A stretch of 20,719 nucleotides of DNA from a virus. The translations under genes were made by a program, and so were the position numbers. The notes under the pieces were generated by a model. That model had not been told where the DNA came from and searched no databases. It saw nothing but the letters and a program-made list of their open reading frames with translations. Below are positions 6,070-12,207 of the stretch, piece after piece; the first letter of the stretch is position 1, and the number at the start of each line of letters is the position of its first letter. The stretch covers positions 1 to 20,719 of IMG/VR virus record IMGVR_UViG_3300028553_002420; one strand, given 5' to 3'.

Positions 6070-7425
6070 TTAAAATCTGCCACCCATTAGGCGGTTCATT
6101 CTAGTAAAGTCTACCCGATCTACTATCTTAACCTGATTATTACCAACAAATAAAACATACCCTTCATCTTTAGCTTTTGCATAAGAACCATCAGGTAGCT
6201 GATAGAAGGCATTGGATGTTAATCTGGTGTCCAGCTGGGAAAGTATTTGCAGTATAAAAAACTTTACACGAACCATTTCGTATGTAGCGTGTATTAAACT
6301 TTCAAAACTCTTACGATGCATATCAAGAAAGTCCATTATACTAGAAATTTTTTGTTCTCTTGCTGCTCTGCCTTTCTCGCCTAATTCTTCAATACCTTTA
6401 CTAATACGCTCATTAACGAATGCCTTAAACCCCTCATAGAACTGCGCTGTATCAAACTTGGCACCCGTCTTCGCGGCGCCAAAAATTCCACTATCTTCTA
6501 AATCTACCTGTTTATTTAAATAAATTTTTAACAGCGGTAATATCTGTCCGCCCATCGATCCTTTTGCAGACGAAACATATTCTTGATCAAACTTATTATC
6601 AATGCTATTAACATGCTTGGTGGCTGCAGCAATTGTTTTTTCTATATCATGCACCATCTTGTCTGACATATCAAAAGCCACCTCACCGTAGTTACTACCT
6701 CTTATAAAAGCTTTAGTACCCTGGCTGCTACTAATTAGTGACGATATGTTCTTTCCAGCTGGTTTTAATTTAATACTCTTACCATTGTCACTGATAACCC
6801 CCGTGAACGAGTCATGAACTATAATACCAACATTGCTGCTATTAATACTAGCAAACAACGGCGATTTATCGTCAATAGGTACAGTATACATAATTGTATT
6901 TGGTTTAAACGCAATATATTCTTCATTCTCTATTCTAACTCTGCTTTTATCTGCAGACGATGTAAAGAGAACGTCAGCTTGATAGATCTTACCACTATTA
7001 TCATAAGCTGGTTTAAGATTTAAAAGCAAGCTCTTCAGCTTAGTTGCAAGCTCTTGCTTACCACTAAAGTTTTGATCTATTTCTTGCTCACTATGCAACA
7101 GCTTGGCATTTTCTTTAAGTGTATCAGTACTTTCATCTATTACATACTTTAAAGCTACAAAAAATTGTTTATTAGCTTCTGGACGAGGATCGGCACCAAA
7201 CAAAATTGACGGGGCACCATCAATTTTTGCGTTAATCTCTTGCTCGGATTCAAATCCTTTTAATTTGTTTATTATGTTAGTAGCTTGTATAAGAAAACTA
7301 TTAAATCCATTTTTCCCACCTTCTATAGCTAAATCTTCTAAGTGTGAAAGATGTGGCGAAAAGTAAGTATCTTTTTCGAGAAGAATTTCGTTTTCGGATA
7401 ATATGTAAGTCTTAAACCTAATCAT
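6070..7425 (-). CDS. Ligase-like (KxDG) covalent nucleotidyltransferase candidate, with capsid-tag-like N-terminus
   Basis: The 451-residue protein carries EQEINAKIDGAPSILFG around residues 61-77. K67-x-D69-G70 fits motif I (KxDG) of DNA/RNA ligases and capping enzymes, where the Lys is adenylated or guanylated. Plausible later motifs are YQADVLF (148-154, motif III), VGIIVHD (199-205, IV) and SIKLKP (217-222, V), in the correct order. A phage family of unknown function (DUF6267, from memory) has a similar KWDGxPA core. The C-terminal 200 residues are helical. The N-terminus MIRFKTYILSEN fits the shared late-protein tag. Its start overlaps the nucleotidyltransferase stop as ATGA, so the two are co-translated. 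Motif assignment beyond KxDG is tentative. Confidence 0.65.
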   Translation of the reverse strand: MIRFKTYILSENEILLEKDTYFSPHLSHLEDLAIEGGKNGFNSFLIQATNIINKLKGFESEQEINAKIDGAPSILFGADPRPEANKQFFVALKYVIDESTDTLKENAKLLHSEQEIDQNFSGKQELATKLKSLLLNLKPAYDNSGKIYQADVLFTSSADKSRVRIENEEYIAFKPNTIMYTVPIDDKSPLFASINSSNVGIIVHDSFTGVISDNGKSIKLKPAGKNISSLISSSQGTKAFIRGSNYGEVAFDMSDKMVHDIEKTIAAATKHVNSIDNKFDQEYVSSAKGSMGGQILPLLKIYLNKQVDLEDSGIFGAAKTGAKFDTAQFYEGFKAFVNERISKGIEELGEKGRAAREQKISSIMDFLDMHRKSFESLIHATYEMVRVKFFILQILSQLDTRLTSNAFYQLPDGSYAKAKDEGYVLFVGNNQVKIVDRVDFTRMNRLMGGRF

Positions 7426-8048
7426 TTTACTAGCTTTCTATAAATTTCTTGCTTACCTTGAATTGCAATATCTGGTAAGAAAGTAAAGAATTTTGCTTCT
7501 TCCTTATTTTTTAGGGCCTCTCTTGCCTGTGTAGCTGAAGCTAGTCTAGAAATATTACCGTGACCGATCTTGGAAACATTTTTACCTACATAAATTTGTT
7601 TATTAGGACCGGTAAAGGCATTAAAGCGTACTAAGTCCTCTTGACTTGCATATAGGTTTATAGTGTAGGGTGCAGGTGACCCTTGTAACATTTTTGCAAT
7701 TTTATCAGCATCAGGCAATGGGTTAGTGACTTTTGGCGTTGGTGAGAATTGACCATTATTCAATATATCAACAATCTGATAGATTGCAGTCACAGGAGAC
7801 CCAGTAATAGTATGTATATAAACATTTTTTGGAAGATATTCTTTGTACATATTCCAAATCTCATATGAATCTGCTGTTGTAATACCATCTCGATCTGAAC
7901 CTGAAATCAACACAACTGCTATGTCGTTATCAGTAGCCGCTTGTTTAGCAGTATCAAAATGCCCTTTGTGTGGTGGCTTAAAAGCTCCTGGGAAAAAACC
8001 TATTGATGTACCAGTTACTTCAATTAAGAATTGTTTAAACGGTAGCAT
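7422..8048 (-). CDS. HIGH-superfamily nucleotidyltransferase with capsid-tag-like N-terminus
   Basis: The 208-residue protein has the cytidylyl/adenylyltransferase signature GAFKPPHKGHF (residues 21-31, matching GxFxPxHxGH). It also has the C-terminal SATQAR (171-176), which matches the ISSTxxR phosphate-binding loop. Such enzymes join a nucleotide to a phosphorylated small molecule, as in NMN adenylyltransferase or FMN adenylyltransferase; the acceptor here cannot be told. The catalytic domain starts unusually late, at about residue 15. The preceding MLPFKQFLIEV is a clean example of the shared N-terminal tag, with LIE/V as a prohead-protease-like site. It overlaps the upstream PD-(D/E)XK gene by 14 bases and the downstream ligase-like gene by ATGA. 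Confidence 0.8.
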   Translation of the reverse strand: MLPFKQFLIEVTGTSIGFFPGAFKPPHKGHFDTAKQAATDNDIAVVLISGSDRDGITTADSYEIWNMYKEYLPKNVYIHTITGSPVTAIYQIVDILNNGQFSPTPKVTNPLPDADKIAKMLQGSPAPYTINLYASQEDLVRFNAFTGPNKQIYVGKNVSKIGHGNISRLASATQAREALKNKEEAKFFTFLPDIAIQGKQEIYRKLVK

Positions 8049-9279
8049 CAGGCGTCCCTTGTACAGGTTGAGGTTGTGAAACTTGTGCTACAGCAGGGAT
8101 AGGGGCAGGCACTACTGTAGAAGAAGCAGGCGTTCCTGGTATTTTTCCTTGTTTTGGTTTGGCGGCTTTTGCTATTCCATCAGATGACTTGCTCTTACCT
8201 ATTAATACCTTTGCACCACCATTAGCAGGCAATACATAAAATCTATTTTTCATCTTATTTAAAATTTCTGAAATTGATTCATTATCTGTTATTTGTGCAG
8301 GAACACAATTTAAATAGGATGTTCTTTTATCTACAACAAGAAACCAGTTTAGTCTATTTTTATTACAATATATTTTTAAAATTATTGCACCGGCTATATT
8401 TCTACCTTCCTCAAACGACAAACTAGTCCTGTCACCTATAATGCTATTGACTTCTGACTCAAAAGGCTTAAACGCATCTTCTGCATATTTGTAATCTCCA
8501 AATGCTAAGTACTTTATCTTGTTCAATAGTGTATCAGGAGCAGTTACAAAATATTCTTTCGGCCTCTTATAATACACTCCACTCTCCTTTATTCCTAATC
8601 TACCGTCCAAGGCTTTAAGCTCTAACTTAACCCCGCCTATCATTATATCGCCCTTTGAGGTTTCCTCGCTAGATGAAGCTTCATCTCTAGAGGAAAGTTT
8701 TTTTCCATTAGCAAAAAAAGCTATAAAAACTTCCCCGGGACCTGCATTTTTACTCTGATCCTTTCTGGGCGCCTTATCTGTTGCTAGTAAATCATATAAT
8801 TCAGTAATCTCGGGATAGCTAGCAATACTTTGTGCTGTGATATTCTGACCGTTAGCATTTAAGGCTTCAGCTAATACGGTTATAAATGAAATAAATGGTT
8901 GGTTTAATCTACTTAAAAAAAGTCTTTCACACTCTTTGAAGATTTCTTCTGTTAATGTAATATTAAGTGTTTGTAAGAAGTCTACTAATAAATTGTAGTT
9001 TCTATTGGTGTAACAACCAGTATTCATTAGTCTTTCTTTTACTATTTTTGCTAATTGATAATTACCACCCCTTGTTATTGCTGGAGAAATAACATCATCA
9101 TAATATTCTTTATCTACTTCACCTTCCAGCGTAGCGGGATCATCTGCTTCCTGTTTATAGACTTTTATAGCCTCATCTTCTTCTTTTATAAACAAGCGTA
9201 CGCTTTGTCTAGGTAATGGCGGGACCGGTTTACCCACAACATTCTCGGAGTATACTTCTTTTAAACTCTTATACGACAC
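8035..9279 (-). CDS. PD-(D/E)XK nuclease-like protein, 414 aa
   Basis: The start is GTG (9279). In the middle lies GDIMIGGVKLELKALDGRLG (210-229). D211 followed after eight residues by E220-x-K222 fits the D-(x)n-ExK core of PD-(D/E)XK nucleases. An upstream GPGEVFIAFF (180-189) could give the helix-borne Glu. Residues 70-165 are helical. From about 365 to the end the protein is a Pro/Ala/Val/Gln-rich tail, typical of a flexible terminus. The N-terminus SYKSLKEVYSEN fits the shared tag loosely (YSE/N). A late-type box AATAAATA ends four bases before the GTG. It overlaps the nucleotidyltransferase gene. The fold call rests on one motif; it could also be an inactive relative or a structural protein. 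Confidence 0.6.
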   Translation of the reverse strand: MSYKSLKEVYSENVVGKPVPPLPRQSVRLFIKEEDEAIKVYKQEADDPATLEGEVDKEYYDDVISPAITRGGNYQLAKIVKERLMNTGCYTNRNYNLLVDFLQTLNITLTEEIFKECERLFLSRLNQPFISFITVLAEALNANGQNITAQSIASYPEITELYDLLATDKAPRKDQSKNAGPGEVFIAFFANGKKLSSRDEASSSEETSKGDIMIGGVKLELKALDGRLGIKESGVYYKRPKEYFVTAPDTLLNKIKYLAFGDYKYAEDAFKPFESEVNSIIGDRTSLSFEEGRNIAGAIILKIYCNKNRLNWFLVVDKRTSYLNCVPAQITDNESISEILNKMKNRFYVLPANGGAKVLIGKSKSSDGIAKAAKPKQGKIPGTPASSTVVPAPIPAVAQVSQPQPVQGTPDATV

Positions 9280-9283
9280 AGAT

Positions 9284-9291
9284 TATTTATT
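9284..9291 (-). promoter_or_regulatory. Late-type promoter box of the PD-(D/E)XK-like gene
   Basis: The minus strand reads AATAAATA, four bases (ATCT) before the GTG start. It lies in the 18-base gap after the stop of the 176-aa gene. Confidence 0.45.
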
Positions 9292-9297
9292 AAAGCT

Positions 9298-9828
9298 TTA
9301 TAGCGTTTTATGTTTATCTTCTTCTGCATTCTCCTCTTTACCAGCAGCTTTCTTTGCAGCATGCCTGGCAGCAGCTTCTGGATTCTGCATTTTCCATTTG
9401 GCCCATCTCTTTTTGTTTATATCCCATCCCCTTTGCACTCGTTCTTTTCTTTCATCTGAACTCTCTGCATTCTCTGCATAAGGACCAGGATCATTGGGGT
9501 GCTGGGCTCTGTAGGATCTTATCATGCCTATCAACTGCCTGCCCCGGTGTCTCTCTTCTTCTGTTGCAGGGGTGCCTCTGTCTGAAATTTCTTTTGTTTT
9601 GTCATGCAGTTCTTGTCTGATCTTGATAAACTCTTCTTTGCTTGGAATACCGTATCTCACAATGTCCATGATGTTACCAGCCAATTCACCTCTGCGCTTG
9701 GTAATACCGTCCACTGGTTGTTCTGCATCTTCTGAATTATTATCTCTTGCATCTACTGGTTTGTCCACACCTGTGGCACTTTGTTTGTTAATAAATGCTT
9801 CAAATATTAAATGATTGTCCCTATTCAT
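9298..9828 (-). CDS. Charged hypothetical protein, 176 aa
   Basis: The product begins MNRDNHLIFEAFINKQ; the LIFE/A step resembles a T4 prohead-protease site. The rest is strongly charged and probably helical: an acidic N-terminal linker, then many Arg/Lys/Glu residues. WAKWKMQNPEAAARHAAKKAAGKEE near the C-terminus is a basic alanine-rich helix of the kind seen in DNA-binding internal proteins. No catalytic motif or membrane segment is visible. It follows the 117-aa gene on the same strand with a 4-base gap and no clear ribosome binding site. A capsid-internal or core protein is a reasonable but unproven guess. Confidence 0.7.
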   Translation of the reverse strand: MNRDNHLIFEAFINKQSATGVDKPVDARDNNSEDAEQPVDGITKRRGELAGNIMDIVRYGIPSKEEFIKIRQELHDKTKEISDRGTPATEEERHRGRQLIGMIRSYRAQHPNDPGPYAENAESSDERKERVQRGWDINKKRWAKWKMQNPEAAARHAAKKAAGKEENAEEDKHKTL

Positions 9829-9832
9829 ATTA

Positions 9833-10186
9833 TTATGTATTGGTCTGTGTATTTACATCTAAATTAACAGCATCCATCTGCATCAACTTAATAATTTTGT
9901 TAAGCACATCAGATGCATTTTTTTCATCAGTATCGGGTAAATCCTTTAGGACCTTAAGCTCTATATCATCAGGGTTCATGAATAGTGCCTTCCTAAGTAG
10001 ATTAATTAAAAAGACTTCACCCTCAGGAGTTAGAGGTTTTTGTTGCTGCGGCTCTACTTGAGGCTCGGGGACTGCTTGTGGAGCAGCAACAGGCGCTTCA
10101 GCCGCAGGTACATTAATTTCAGGCTGTACAGGTGTTTGCTCGAGCAAATTACCGAATTTTGCTGCAATTAGATCGTTAAATCTCAT
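9833..10186 (-). CDS. Hypothetical late protein with Pro/Gln/Ala linker, 117 aa
   Basis: The first 17 residues, MRFNDLIAAKFGNLLEQ, form an amphipathic helix ending in L-L-E/Q. A low-complexity stretch rich in Pro, Val, Ala, Glu and Gln (about 18-52) follows. A compact acidic helical part then begins TPEGEVFLINLLRKALFMNPDD. The gene overlaps the end of the 120-aa gene as ATGA (10183-10186), implying coupled translation. Tag, linker and small folded unit resemble the neighbouring proteins. Function unknown. Confidence 0.7.
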   Translation of the reverse strand: MRFNDLIAAKFGNLLEQTPVQPEINVPAAEAPVAAPQAVPEPQVEPQQQKPLTPEGEVFLINLLRKALFMNPDDIELKVLKDLPDTDEKNASDVLNKIIKLMQMDAVNLDVNTQTNT

Positions 10187-10545
10187 GGAACTGTTGTTGG
10201 TGTAGTAGCAGTTGGTGTAGTAGCAGGAATCTGTGTTGATGCTTGTCTTAATTTGCCAGTAGCTTCTTCAGCTTTCTTCTTCAGCGCATCAGCAACTTGC
10301 TTGTAAATTGTATCTAGTTCTAGCTTTTTCTTAGCAAGTTCAGGGTCTTGTTGTACCTTGAGAGTATCATCAATAACTTTTCCAAGATTGGGTGCTTGAC
10401 TAGCAGATGAAGTTGAAGGGGTAGATGGAGTTGAAGATGTAGAGGGGGTCACGCCAGGTATACTTGATACATACTCCATAACCCATTGTGGCGGATCAAT
10501 TTCTAATTTCTTGTACTTTTCAATAATTTGTAATAAAAACTTCAT
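10183..10545 (-). CDS. Hypothetical late protein with Ser/Thr/Pro repeats, 120 aa
   Basis: The protein starts MKFLLQIIEKYKKLEIDPP, a short helix containing I-I-E. A tract of repeated Thr-Pro-Ser units (about 33-48) follows. A charged coiled-coil-like helix, LAKKKLELDTIYKQVADALKKKAEEATGKL, comes next. The tail has alternating Thr/Pro/Ala, encoded partly by a 15-base tandem repeat. Composition and layout suggest a flexible virion or scaffold-type protein rather than an enzyme. A late-type box CATAAATA ends seven bases upstream. It overlaps the next gene by ATGA. Confidence 0.7.
   Translation of the reverse strand: MKFLLQIIEKYKKLEIDPPQWVMEYVSSIPGVTPSTSSTPSTPSTSSASQAPNLGKVIDDTLKVQQDPELAKKKLELDTIYKQVADALKKKAEEATGKLRQASTQIPATTPTATTPTTVP
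10196..10225. repeat. Two perfect tandem copies of a 15-base unit
   Basis: GTTGGTGTAGTAGCA occurs twice in direct succession (10196-10210 and 10211-10225). It encodes the Thr/Pro/Ala repeat at the C-terminus of the 120-aa protein. The 15-base length keeps the frame. Confidence 0.8.
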
Positions 10546-10552
10546 TATAAGA

Positions 10553-10560
10553 TATTTATG
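10553..10560 (-). promoter_or_regulatory. Late-type promoter box of the 120-aa gene
   Basis: The minus strand reads CATAAATA, with seven bases before the ATG at 10545. It overlaps the last codons of the upstream early gene. Confidence 0.5.
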
Positions 10561-11095
10561 TTAAGAACAACCCTAATTTTACCTTGAAATTACTATTCAA
10601 TTCACCTTGAATTTTTTGAATTCCGTTTTTTAATAAAAACTTATCTAATTTTACAAGATCAGGTCGCTTGAGATGACGTGCATATACAAAATTAACTCTA
10701 GCTCTAGTCTCTCGTCCTTCTCCAGTTGCTGCTGTTAATAGGTCTGCAAATTCAATAAACCCCATATCATCTGCATATATACTTAGCGATAAAATTGCAG
10801 ACAGTTTACGGAATAAATTAATTACAAACAGCCGATTGTCACCTATATGCTCTGCTTGTAGTTCCTTAGGAAGGAACAGCAAGAGTTTCTTACCACAACT
10901 AACATTATTACCTAATGTATCTAAAATAAAACTTACAACCCTATAGACTATAAACCTTCTCAGCAATCGGTTATTTTTTTCTAGATTATATTTAAATACA
11001 TCCTCTGTTACGTGTGGCTCAATTTCCTCAGTAAACGCTCGCTGAATATCAATTAATTTGTAATCAAGAGATTTTATGTCTTTAATATAACCCAC
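10556..11095 (-). CDS. Hypothetical early protein, 179 aa
   Basis: I do not recognise the family. The protein is soluble, mixed and mostly helical, with no catalytic signature that I can name. Features include FVINLFRKLSAILSLSIYADDMGF in the middle and a basic C-terminal part, FLLKNGIQKIQGELNSNFKVKLGLF. The frame is open from ATG 11101, but TATAAT lies directly against that ATG, which would then not be transcribed. The third codon is GTG (11095), exactly six bases from TATAAT as in the other early genes. I therefore take GTG as the start (first residues MGYIKDIKSLDYKL). It is an early gene set among late genes, which suggests a role in host takeover or replication rather than in the virion. 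Confidence 0.7.
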   Translation of the reverse strand: MGYIKDIKSLDYKLIDIQRAFTEEIEPHVTEDVFKYNLEKNNRLLRRFIVYRVVSFILDTLGNNVSCGKKLLLFLPKELQAEHIGDNRLFVINLFRKLSAILSLSIYADDMGFIEFADLLTAATGEGRETRARVNFVYARHLKRPDLVKLDKFLLKNGIQKIQGELNSNFKVKLGLFLT

Positions 11096-11101
11096 GCCCA
11101 T

Positions 11102-11129
11102 ATTATAGATGAACTTATATAGCAGTCAA
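11102..11129 (-). promoter_or_regulatory. Sigma70-type early promoter of the 179-aa gene
   Basis: On the minus strand TTGACT (11129-11124) and TATAAT (11107-11102) have a 16-base spacer, close to the ideal sigma70 promoter. Six bases after the -10 lies GTG (11095). It starts right after the stop of the GIY-YIG gene. Confidence 0.75.
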
Positions 11130-11543
11130 TTAAATTTTAAAATCTTTTGGCGGGGTACCAATTCGGACATTAAGAATGCCATTATAATATTCTTGACTAA
11201 GAATTACATCGCGATGTATTTGTTCTTTAATTTCTCTATAGCCTAATTCCCATTTAGATCCGCAAAAGTGTAATATAGTAAAACGGAATTTATCTTTTCC
11301 ATATTTCTCTATATCTGCATTTAATTCATTTGAAGAGCCTGTATACACCTTCCAATCAGATTCTCTTAACTCTATTCTTTTATTTTTGCGTCCCTTGAGA
11401 GGTTTTCTTTTAAGTTTTGAAATGCATTGTTTTTTGCCAATATATTTTTTATTAGTTACTGTATTACAGATTTCATATATGAACCCAAATGCTCCTTCTT
11501 GAGGTGTAACACCTGGAGCTAATTCCCAGTGGCCAAAATTCAT
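11130..11543 (-). CDS. GIY-YIG family nuclease
   Basis: The 137-residue protein has GFIYEI (residues 20-25) for the GIY element and KKYIGKKQ (33-40) for YIG. A basic segment KLKRKPLKGRKNKR follows. The Glu of YREIKEQI is a candidate metal ligand, and YNGILNV near the C-terminus fits the family's terminal Asn. This is nearly the bare catalytic domain, without an obvious DNA-recognition domain. It may be a free-standing homing endonuclease of the Seg type or a phage repair/degradation nuclease. It overlaps the stop of the upstream 76-aa gene by one base (TAATG). A late-type box TTTAAATA lies inside the end of that gene, six bases from the ATG. Confidence 0.8.
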   Translation of the reverse strand: MNFGHWELAPGVTPQEGAFGFIYEICNTVTNKKYIGKKQCISKLKRKPLKGRKNKRIELRESDWKVYTGSSNELNADIEKYGKDKFRFTILHFCGSKWELGYREIKEQIHRDVILSQEYYNGILNVRIGTPPKDFKI

Positions 11544-11773
11544 TAGAAGTATTTAAACAAGCTTCTTCGTTGTACAAGAGGCACACGCCGTTTTTTGCCT
11601 TTTTTGCCGACTAACGTTGCTCCTAAGAATTTGGGTGTTCGCATATCATCTGGTGCATAAAAATCAGAATTTCCTACTGCTCCGCCATGTCCCATGCTAG
11701 GTGCGTCGCCGAAGACCCCGCCTGCACCGGCAGTATTATCCTCTTGCATAACATATTCTTTAAACGTTTTCAT
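11543..11773 (-). CDS. Small Gly-rich late protein with capsid-tag-like N-terminus, 76 aa
   Basis: The N-terminus MKTFKEYVMQEDN is the closest in the window to the T4 internal-protein targeting peptide (MKTYQEFIAE, from memory). The middle is Gly/Ala-rich with FGDAPSMGHGGAVGN and NSDFYAPDD, and the C-terminal third is strongly basic (GKKGKKRRVPLVQRRSLFKYF), suiting DNA contact inside a capsid. The function is not recognised. The late box CATAAATA on this strand lies 33 bases before the ATG, further than for other late genes, with no obvious ribosome binding site. The gene faces away from uvsY. Confidence 0.75.
   Translation of the reverse strand: MKTFKEYVMQEDNTAGAGGVFGDAPSMGHGGAVGNSDFYAPDDMRTPKFLGATLVGKKGKKRRVPLVQRRSLFKYF
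11550..11557 (-). promoter_or_regulatory. Late-type promoter box of the GIY-YIG gene
   Basis: The minus strand reads TTTAAATA with six bases (CTTCTA) before the ATG at 11543. It is embedded in the last codons of the 76-aa gene. Confidence 0.35.
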
Positions 11774-11777
11774 GGTA

Positions 11778-11805
11778 TTGATTTTTGTATGTATGAATCT
11801 ATAAT
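11778..11805 (+). promoter_or_regulatory. Sigma70-type early promoter of uvsY
   Basis: TTGATT (11778-11783) and TATAAT (11800-11805) have a 16-base spacer. Six bases (GTATTT) then lead to the ATG at 11812. It is probably the main promoter for the uvsY-uvsW-fkbM-55-47-46 run, since those genes touch or overlap with almost no gaps. Confidence 0.75.
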
Positions 11806-11806
11806 G

Positions 11807-11814
11807 TATTTATG
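11807..11814 (-). promoter_or_regulatory. Late-type box overlapping the uvsY start codon
   Basis: The minus strand reads CATAAATA; its first three bases are the complement of the uvsY ATG. It would drive the 76-aa gene leftward with a short leader. Use of this late promoter could interfere with the early promoter next to it. Confidence 0.4.
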
Positions 11815-12207
11815 AGTCTGCTACAGAAATATATATTAGAGTTAGAGGAAGATGTTAAGCTGGATGAACTTAACTTAAAGGAAGCCGCACTTATGTTACC
11901 AGCAAAGAAAGCAAAGTGGGTATCGCGTCTTATGCTTGAAAAGGCTGCTTTAAATGAATTATTAAGAAAGAAGGAAAAAACAGCAAATGAAGTTGTGGAT
12001 GAATTGCGCAAAGAATCGGCGGTGAAGCTAGCTTTACCAACACTTCAAAATGCAGCTGAAAGACATGGCCAGGTAATGGCAATTAGTAATGAAGTTAGAG
12101 AGCGTCAAGCTGTTATAGAGTTCTTGGAGCGGGTAGAAAAGACAATGCACAGTATTGGGTTTGATATTAAAAATTTAATCGAATTAATTAAGATGGAGAC
12201 CGCATAG
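11812..12207 (+). CDS. uvsY: UvsY-like recombination mediator
   Basis: T4 UvsY loads the UvsX recombinase onto ssDNA covered by gp32. The 131-residue product is close to T4 UvsY in length (137) and matches it in layout. It starts with a helix with a DVKLDELNLKEAAL segment, continues with KKAKWVSRLMLEKAALNELLRKKEK (T4 has YSKWLNKHSSIKKEML, from memory), and ends in a helix around SIGFDIKNLIELIKM (T4: SRGFAIKHIQDM). It is all helical with basic patches. Its position directly before uvsW strongly supports the call, since these genes are close neighbours in T4. The promoter places the transcript start at the ATG. The stop overlaps the uvsW GTG (TAGTG). Confidence 0.8.
   Translation: MSLLQKYILELEEDVKLDELNLKEAALMLPAKKAKWVSRLMLEKAALNELLRKKEKTANEVVDELRKESAVKLALPTLQNAAERHGQVMAISNEVRERQAVIEFLERVEKTMHSIGFDIKNLIELIKMETA

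Noticed and set aside
6511-6524. Palindrome TTTATTTAAATAAA inside the ligase-like gene
   Set aside because: Pure A/T palindromes of this size are expected by chance in an AT-rich coding region, and no start codon lies nearby for the TAAATA it contains.
9354-9814. Two plus-strand open frames (9354-9620 and 9524-9814) opposite the 176-aa gene
   Set aside because: They overlap each other and a minus-strand gene with continuous charged, helix-like coding. The plus-strand products are Leu/Ser/Cys-rich in the way antisense shadows are, and no promoter box or ribosome binding site precedes them.
11096-11101. ATG 11101 as the start of the 179-aa gene
   Set aside because: It directly touches TATAAT, so it would lie upstream of the transcription start; GTG 11095 has the same spacing as other early genes.
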